From: Porticoccaceae bacterium UBA1989 | Lineage (GTDB): Bacteria > Pseudomonadota > Gammaproteobacteria > Pseudomonadales > Porticoccaceae | Direction of reading: 5' to 3' | Assembly (NCBI GenBank): GCA_002335945.1 | Contig: DDDD01000108.1 | Location: forward strand, 1-8,685 | DNA: 8,685 nucleotides | Shown: positions 5,694-8,685 of the stretch, piece after piece | Numbering within the stretch: the stretch's first letter is position 1 | Layout of the letters: each line of letters opens with the position of its first letter | Made by a program: the position numbers and the translations under genes | The notes under the pieces: generated by a model | What the model saw: only the letters and a program-made list of their open reading frames with translations | Databases searched by the model: none | What the model was told of the DNA's origin: nothing

Positions 5694-6192
5694 TGCGTCG
5701 TTCCCAGTTCTTGATTACTTTCCAGCGCCAAAGATTAAGAATAAAAAAGTAACCAATGGACGCGAGAATAATCCCGCATAGCAGGCTGCCTGTTACCAGA
5801 GGAAGTAAAATTCCCGCGCCAATATTTGAAAACCATTCCCAACTCAATGTCACCGTAAAATCTACAGGCTCACTGCCCAGCAAAAAGCTGCCCAATCGAT
5901 GGGTAAGATAAAACATGGGTGCAATGGTTATAGGGTTGCTAATCCAGATTGCCATCATGCCGATAGGTAGGTTGGCACCCAGCCAAAAGCACATCAAGGC
6001 AGCAATAATTGTCTGCCCTGGCAATGGAACAAAGGCACAGAAAATACCAATAAAGACGGCTAGAGAGACTGAATGCCGGTTTAGATGGAGCAGATTGGGG
6101 TCATGAGAAATAATATTAATCCAACGCAACGATGGCCGCTGAAGTAGGCGGCCCATATCCGGAAGGAAGCGATGAATGGTTTTGCGTGGCAT
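5656..6192 (-). CDS. DUF2062 family inner-membrane protein
   Basis: This is a 178-residue integral membrane protein of unknown function. The family hallmark is visible: HDPNLLHLNRHSVSLAVFIG (30-49), then FCAFVPLPGQTIIAA (51-65), NLPIG (74-78) and WISNPITIAPMFYL (83-96). Hydrophobic segments lie at about 42-58, 60-88 and 125-152. The two ends are strongly basic (MPRKTIHRFL and KNWERRKDLRLEQKSRQH), which suggests cytoplasmic termini. Members are about this size, and I recall them beside lolCDE and comEC in pseudomonads. The start at the ATG (6190-6192) fits the family; its ribosome binding site is weak (ACGAGAATCC before ATG). It converges on lolE, eight bases between stops, and diverges from the yadG-yadH-queF group. 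No catalytic residues can be named. Confidence 0.88.
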   Translation of the reverse strand: MPRKTIHRFLPDMGRLLQRPSLRWINIISHDPNLLHLNRHSVSLAVFIGIFCAFVPLPGQTIIAALMCFWLGANLPIGMMAIWISNPITIAPMFYLTHRLGSFLLGSEPVDFTVTLSWEWFSNIGAGILLPLVTGSLLCGIILASIGYFFILNLWRWKVIKNWERRKDLRLEQKSRQH

Positions 6193-6292
6193 GGATTCTC
6201 GTTATCTGCTCAATCTCTACGTTTATTATGCCCGCAACGAGACCGATGGCCTAGCTAAAAAAGTGCTTAAAAGCGGACTTATTTACGCTTGA
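6176..6292 (+). CDS. Possible 38-residue small protein upstream of yadG
   Basis: An ATG at 6176 opens a frame of 38 codons ending at TGA (6290-6292). AAGGA (6163-6167, within GGAAGGAAG) lies eight bases before it, better than the site of any neighbour on either side. The product starts MVLRGMDSRYLLNLYVYYAR and ends KKVLKSGLIYA. It has a short leucine- and tyrosine-rich stretch (about 10-18) that could be amphipathic, but no full membrane helix and no family I recognise. The first 17 bases overlap the 5' end of the DUF2062 gene on the other strand. It could be a real small protein, a leader peptide for yadG or chance; a frame this short arises easily by chance, so confidence is low. Confidence 0.25.
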   Translation: MVLRGMDSRYLLNLYVYYARNETDGLAKKVLKSGLIYA

Positions 6293-6296
6293 GATA

Positions 6297-6302
6297 TACA
6301 AT
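6297..6302 (+). promoter_or_regulatory. Candidate -10 element for yadG-yadH-queF
   Basis: TACAAT matches the sigma-70 -10 at five of six bases and would start transcription near 6309, about 33 bases before the TTG of yadG. No good -35 is seen at 16-18 bases upstream (GGACTT at best). The interval 6193-6341 separates divergent genes, so a promoter is expected here. Confidence 0.3.
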
Positions 6303-6341
6303 ACTGCACCTAGACCAGACCACTAAAATGGATATGATCAA

Positions 6342-7289
6342 TTGAGCCAGAGTACAGCGCCAGCACTACAGATAACCCAGCTAACCAAGGAGTATGACGA
6401 CGGTTTCGTCGCGCTCAAGGGCATTGACCTGAATGTAGCCGAAGGTGATTTTTTTGCCCTGCTCGGGCCAAACGGTGCGGGCAAATCAACCACTATCGGT
6501 ATTATCTGTTCCCTCGTGCGTAAGACTGCGGGGTCGGTCACCATATTTGGCCATGATATAGACGCAGATTTTTCCAGTGCCAAGCAATTTATTGGCGTGG
6601 TACCTCAGGAATTCAATTTCAACCAGTTTGAAAAGCCCATCGACATTCTGGTTAACCAGGCTGGCTACTATGGTATCCCCGCTAAGATTGCTGCCGAGCG
6701 CGCTGAGAAATACCTGATACAGCTGGGACTTTGGGACAAGGCTCACGTGCCTTCACGAACCCTGTCTGGTGGTATGAAGCGTCGCCTTATGATTGCCCGA
6801 GCGCTGATTCACGAGCCCAGATTGCTGGTGCTCGATGAGCCTACAGCTGGAGTCGATATTGAACTGCGTCGCTCCATGTGGGAATTCTTGCAAGCGATAA
6901 ACGAGCAGGGCACGACCATTATTTTAACCACCCACTATTTGGAAGAGGCCGAGAGCCTGTGTCGCAATGTGGCGATTATTGATCATGGTCAGATTGTACA
7001 AAACACCAGTATTCGCGAGCTGATTTCACAGCTGTCTAAAGAGACCTTTATTCTCGATACTCGTGAGGCGCTTAGTAGCTGCCCAGAGGTTGAGGGTTAT
7101 CCCTTAAAGCAGGTGGATACCAATACCTTGGAAGTTGACGTTGATAAAGCCCAGTCTATTAATGCGCTTTTCACTGCGTTGACCGCACAGGCTATTGATG
7201 TGGTCAGTATGCGCAATAAAACCAATCGGTTAGAAGAGTTATTTTTTGACCTAGTGGCTAAAAATCTAAAGGAGAAGGCTAATGGATAA
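6342..7289 (+). CDS. yadG: YadG-like ABC transporter ATP-binding protein (ABC-2 type)
   Basis: This is the ATPase of a two-gene ABC-2 type transporter whose substrate is not established. The 315-residue product (E. coli YadG: 308) has Walker A GPNGAGKST (42-50), Q-loop Q89 in VVPQEFNFN, signature LSGGMKRR (141-148), Walker B LLVLDEP (161-167) followed by TAGVD, and switch histidine H198 in TTHYLEEAE. VDIELRRSMW (171-180) and SMRNKTNRLEELF (289-301) follow E. coli YadG almost word for word. The start must be TTG at 6342: an in-frame stop lies at 6324-6326, no in-frame ATG occurs before residue 145, and the TTG gives an N-terminus that lines up with YadG. A five-codon frame from ATG 6328 ends at 6345, overlapping this start. 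The stop overlaps yadH by eight bases. Confidence 0.93.
   Translation: MSQSTAPALQITQLTKEYDDGFVALKGIDLNVAEGDFFALLGPNGAGKSTTIGIICSLVRKTAGSVTIFGHDIDADFSSAKQFIGVVPQEFNFNQFEKPIDILVNQAGYYGIPAKIAAERAEKYLIQLGLWDKAHVPSRTLSGGMKRRLMIARALIHEPRLLVLDEPTAGVDIELRRSMWEFLQAINEQGTTIILTTHYLEEAESLCRNVAIIDHGQIVQNTSIRELISQLSKETFILDTREALSSCPEVEGYPLKQVDTNTLEVDVDKAQSINALFTALTAQAIDVVSMRNKTNRLEELFFDLVAKNLKEKANG
7268..7274 (+). promoter_or_regulatory. Ribosome binding site of yadH
   Basis: AAAGGAG lies seven bases before the yadH ATG at 7282, inside the last codons of yadG. It is near-consensus and fixes the overlapping start. Confidence 0.75.
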
Positions 7290-8055
7290 TAGACAAAAAT
7301 GGATTGCCTTTACCACGATTGTGCGCCGCGAAGTTCATCGCTTTATGCGCATCTGGCCCCAGACATTAGTGCCTCCAGTGATCACTATCGTGCTGTACTT
7401 TGTGATTTTTGGGCAACTGATTGGCAGCCGTATCGGTGAGATGGCAGGGTTGCCCTATATTCAGTTTGTAGCCCCAGGACTGATTATGATGTCGGTTATT
7501 ACCAACTCCTATTCCAACGTGGTGTCGTCTTTTTATGGCTCCAAGTTTCAGCGCAATATCGAAGAATTACTGGTATCGCCAACCCCTAATTGGATTATTC
7601 TGCTGGGCTATGTGGCAGGTGGTATGAGCCGTGGTCTGGGTGTCGGCGCGCTGGTTACACTACTGTCACTGTATTTTGCCGACTTCAGTCTGCACAGCCT
7701 GCCGGTTACTATCGGCATAGTGCTGATGACCTCGCTGATGTTTTCGTTGGCCGGCCTGATCAATGCTGTTTTTGCCAATAGCTTTGATGATATTTCGATT
7801 ATTCCGACCTTTGTTTTAACCCCCCTAATTTATCTGGGCGGCGTATTTTATTCGATCGATTTGTTGGGTGACTTCTGGGGTTCGGTATCCTTAATTAATC
7901 CCATTCTGTATATGGTCAATGCGTTCCGTTACGGCATGGTGGGTATTACCGATATTAATATTGCCTGGTCATTTGCCATGGTAGGAATGTTCTCAGCGCT
8001 TCTGTTCTTTGTTGCCTTAAACCTGCTTGAAAAAGGCTCAAGGTTGCGTAGCTAG
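7282..8055 (+). CDS. yadH: YadH-like ABC-2 type transporter permease
   Basis: This is the membrane partner of the preceding ATPase. The 257-residue product (E. coli YadH: 256) has the ABC-2 layout of an N-terminal cytoplasmic helix and about six membrane spans: roughly 28-47, 59-79, 106-130, 140-163, 172-192 and 227-247. Conserved stretches are RFMRIWPQTLVPPVIT (20-35), FGQLIGSRIGEM (43-54), PGLIMMSVITN (65-75), KFQRNIEELLV (88-98), SFDDISIIPTFVLTPL (167-182) and LGGVFYS (185-191). The C-terminus GSRLRS is like E. coli's GRGLRS. ABC-2 permeases of this type usually work as homodimers and usually export; the substrate here cannot be told. The ATG overlaps the yadG stop by eight bases with a strong site. 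The final G of its TAG stop is the first base of the queF GTG. Confidence 0.93.
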   Translation: MDNRQKWIAFTTIVRREVHRFMRIWPQTLVPPVITIVLYFVIFGQLIGSRIGEMAGLPYIQFVAPGLIMMSVITNSYSNVVSSFYGSKFQRNIEELLVSPTPNWIILLGYVAGGMSRGLGVGALVTLLSLYFADFSLHSLPVTIGIVLMTSLMFSLAGLINAVFANSFDDISIIPTFVLTPLIYLGGVFYSIDLLGDFWGSVSLINPILYMVNAFRYGMVGITDINIAWSFAMVGMFSALLFFVALNLLEKGSRLRS

Positions 8056-8685
8056 TGGTAGATCATTCTGACACAGGATTAGGCAAAGATACTGCCTATG
8101 CAGATCAATACGATGCAGGGCTGCTGTTTCCTATTCCTCGAAGCAAGGCCCGTGCGGCTGAATATCATTCAGGCAATCTGCCGTTTTTCGGAACAGACCT
8201 GTGGACCGCATTTGAAATATCCTGGCTAAACGAGCAGGGCGTGCCCCAGGCCGCCATTGGAGAATTTAGTTTCCCCTGCACCAGTGATGCGATTATTGAA
8301 TCCAAGTCATTTAAGCTCTATCTGAATTCTTTTAATCAAACGCAGTACCCGTCAATGGACGCGGTTCAAGGGGTTATGCAGAACGATGTCTCTGTAGCCT
8401 CAGGGGCAGATGTGGCTGTGGTTTTGTACGAGGTGGGTGACTTTAATCGGGTTAGGCCAGTCGAGGAATCGCAGGGTAATTGCATTGATCAGCGCGCGGT
8501 GACTATAGATACCTACCAGCCTGATGCGAGCTTTCTGCAGGTAGATAACCGTCGGCCAGTGACTGAGACGCTTTACTCTCATTTGCTCAGAACCAACTGC
8601 CCGGTTACCGATCAGCCGGACTGGGCCTCTCTGTATATCAGCTATAAGGGCGCGCAGATTAATGCCGATGGGCTATTGAAATATA
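8055..8685 (+). CDS. queF: NADPH-dependent 7-cyano-7-deazaguanine reductase QueF (3' end outside window)
   Basis: QueF reduces the nitrile preQ0 to the amine preQ1 with two NADPH, the step that commits to queuosine in tRNA. The frame runs from GTG at 8055 without a stop to the window end, giving 210 residues of a protein usually near 280. The N-terminus LGKDTAYADQYDAGLLFPIPRS (9-30) and NLPFFGTDLWT (41-51) fit the bimodular (E. coli) type. ESKSFKLYLNSFNQT (82-96) is the substrate-binding module. The catalytic cysteine is C182 in HLLRTNCPVTDQPDW, with the proton-donor aspartate at D189. GTG is the start because no ATG occurs in frame before residue 101, and the first 23 residues align with homologues. 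It shares one base with the yadH stop (TAGTG), and only a weak AAGG lies 11 bases upstream, so initiation probably relies on terminating yadH ribosomes. Confidence 0.95.
   Translation, partial: MVDHSDTGLGKDTAYADQYDAGLLFPIPRSKARAAEYHSGNLPFFGTDLWTAFEISWLNEQGVPQAAIGEFSFPCTSDAIIESKSFKLYLNSFNQTQYPSMDAVQGVMQNDVSVASGADVAVVLYEVGDFNRVRPVEESQGNCIDQRAVTIDTYQPDASFLQVDNRRPVTETLYSHLLRTNCPVTDQPDWASLYISYKGAQINADGLLKY

Noticed and set aside
6172..6255. Another short forward frame from ATG 6172
   Set aside because: It shares the same AAGGA but at only four bases, a poorer spacing than ATG 6176, and its product is rich in Arg, Trp and Cys with no likeness to anything.
6220..6290. Possible hairpins such as AAGCG...CGCTT in the yadG upstream interval
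   Set aside because: Stems are five bases or shorter and no T-run follows; not enough for a terminator or riboswitch call. I also saw no preQ1 riboswitch-like arrangement here.
8400..8582. 60-codon minus-strand open frame near the window end
   Set aside because: It is antisense to queF, whose catalytic motifs are intact in the forward frame.
1..8685. A mobile element, defence system, CRISPR array, tRNA or phage region
   Set aside because: All long frames are accounted for by conserved housekeeping genes in tight order; I saw no transposase, terminal repeats, spaced direct repeats or tRNA-like folds.

Overview
The window reads as a compact chromosomal stretch from a gammaproteobacterium of near-balanced base composition. 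Four things point there: the tail of an NQR operon (apbE, nqrM), a SthA very close to the E. coli protein, a full lolC-lolD-lolE set with separate LolC and LolE, and a bimodular QueF. From memory, pseudomonads show the same neighbourhood (nqr, apbE, nqrM, sth, then lolCDE and a DUF2062 gene). A marine pseudomonad-like or Cellvibrionales-like relative is plausible, but I cannot fix the genus from sequence alone. I see no insertion sequence, phage gene, tRNA, rRNA, CRISPR array or other sign of an accessory region.

Layout. Bases 1-2029 hold a forward run: the 3' end of apbE, nqrM and sthA, with 2-base gaps between genes. A small exported protein gene (2034-2336, minus) converges on sthA with 4 bases between the stops. 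Bases 2337-2507 are a divergent regulatory interval. lolC, lolD and lolE follow (2508-5647) with 11- and 8-base overlaps. A DUF2062 membrane protein gene (5656-6192, minus) converges on lolE 8 bases away. After a second divergent interval (6193-6341) comes a yadG-yadH ABC-2 transporter pair, then queF, which overlaps yadH by one base and runs off the window end. No intact-frame track entry covers queF; I read it directly from the bases.

How the genes work together. ApbE attaches FMN to NqrB and NqrC, and NqrM is needed for assembly of the iron centre in the Na+-pumping NADH:quinone oxidoreductase. SthA exchanges reducing equivalents between the NADPH and NADH pools, so its place directly behind nqrM joins NADH supply to NADH use. 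LolCDE extracts mature lipoproteins from the inner membrane and hands them to LolA. YadGH is an ABC-2 type transporter of unknown substrate. QueF makes preQ1 for queuosine in tRNA.

I did not find a clear new biological system. The points most worth a second look are a 38-residue small ORF with a good ribosome binding site at 6176-6292, a possible leaderless lolC start, a spaced inverted repeat between the divergent genes at 2363-2395, a 5-codon minicistron overlapping the TTG start of yadG, and the translational coupling of yadH to queF.
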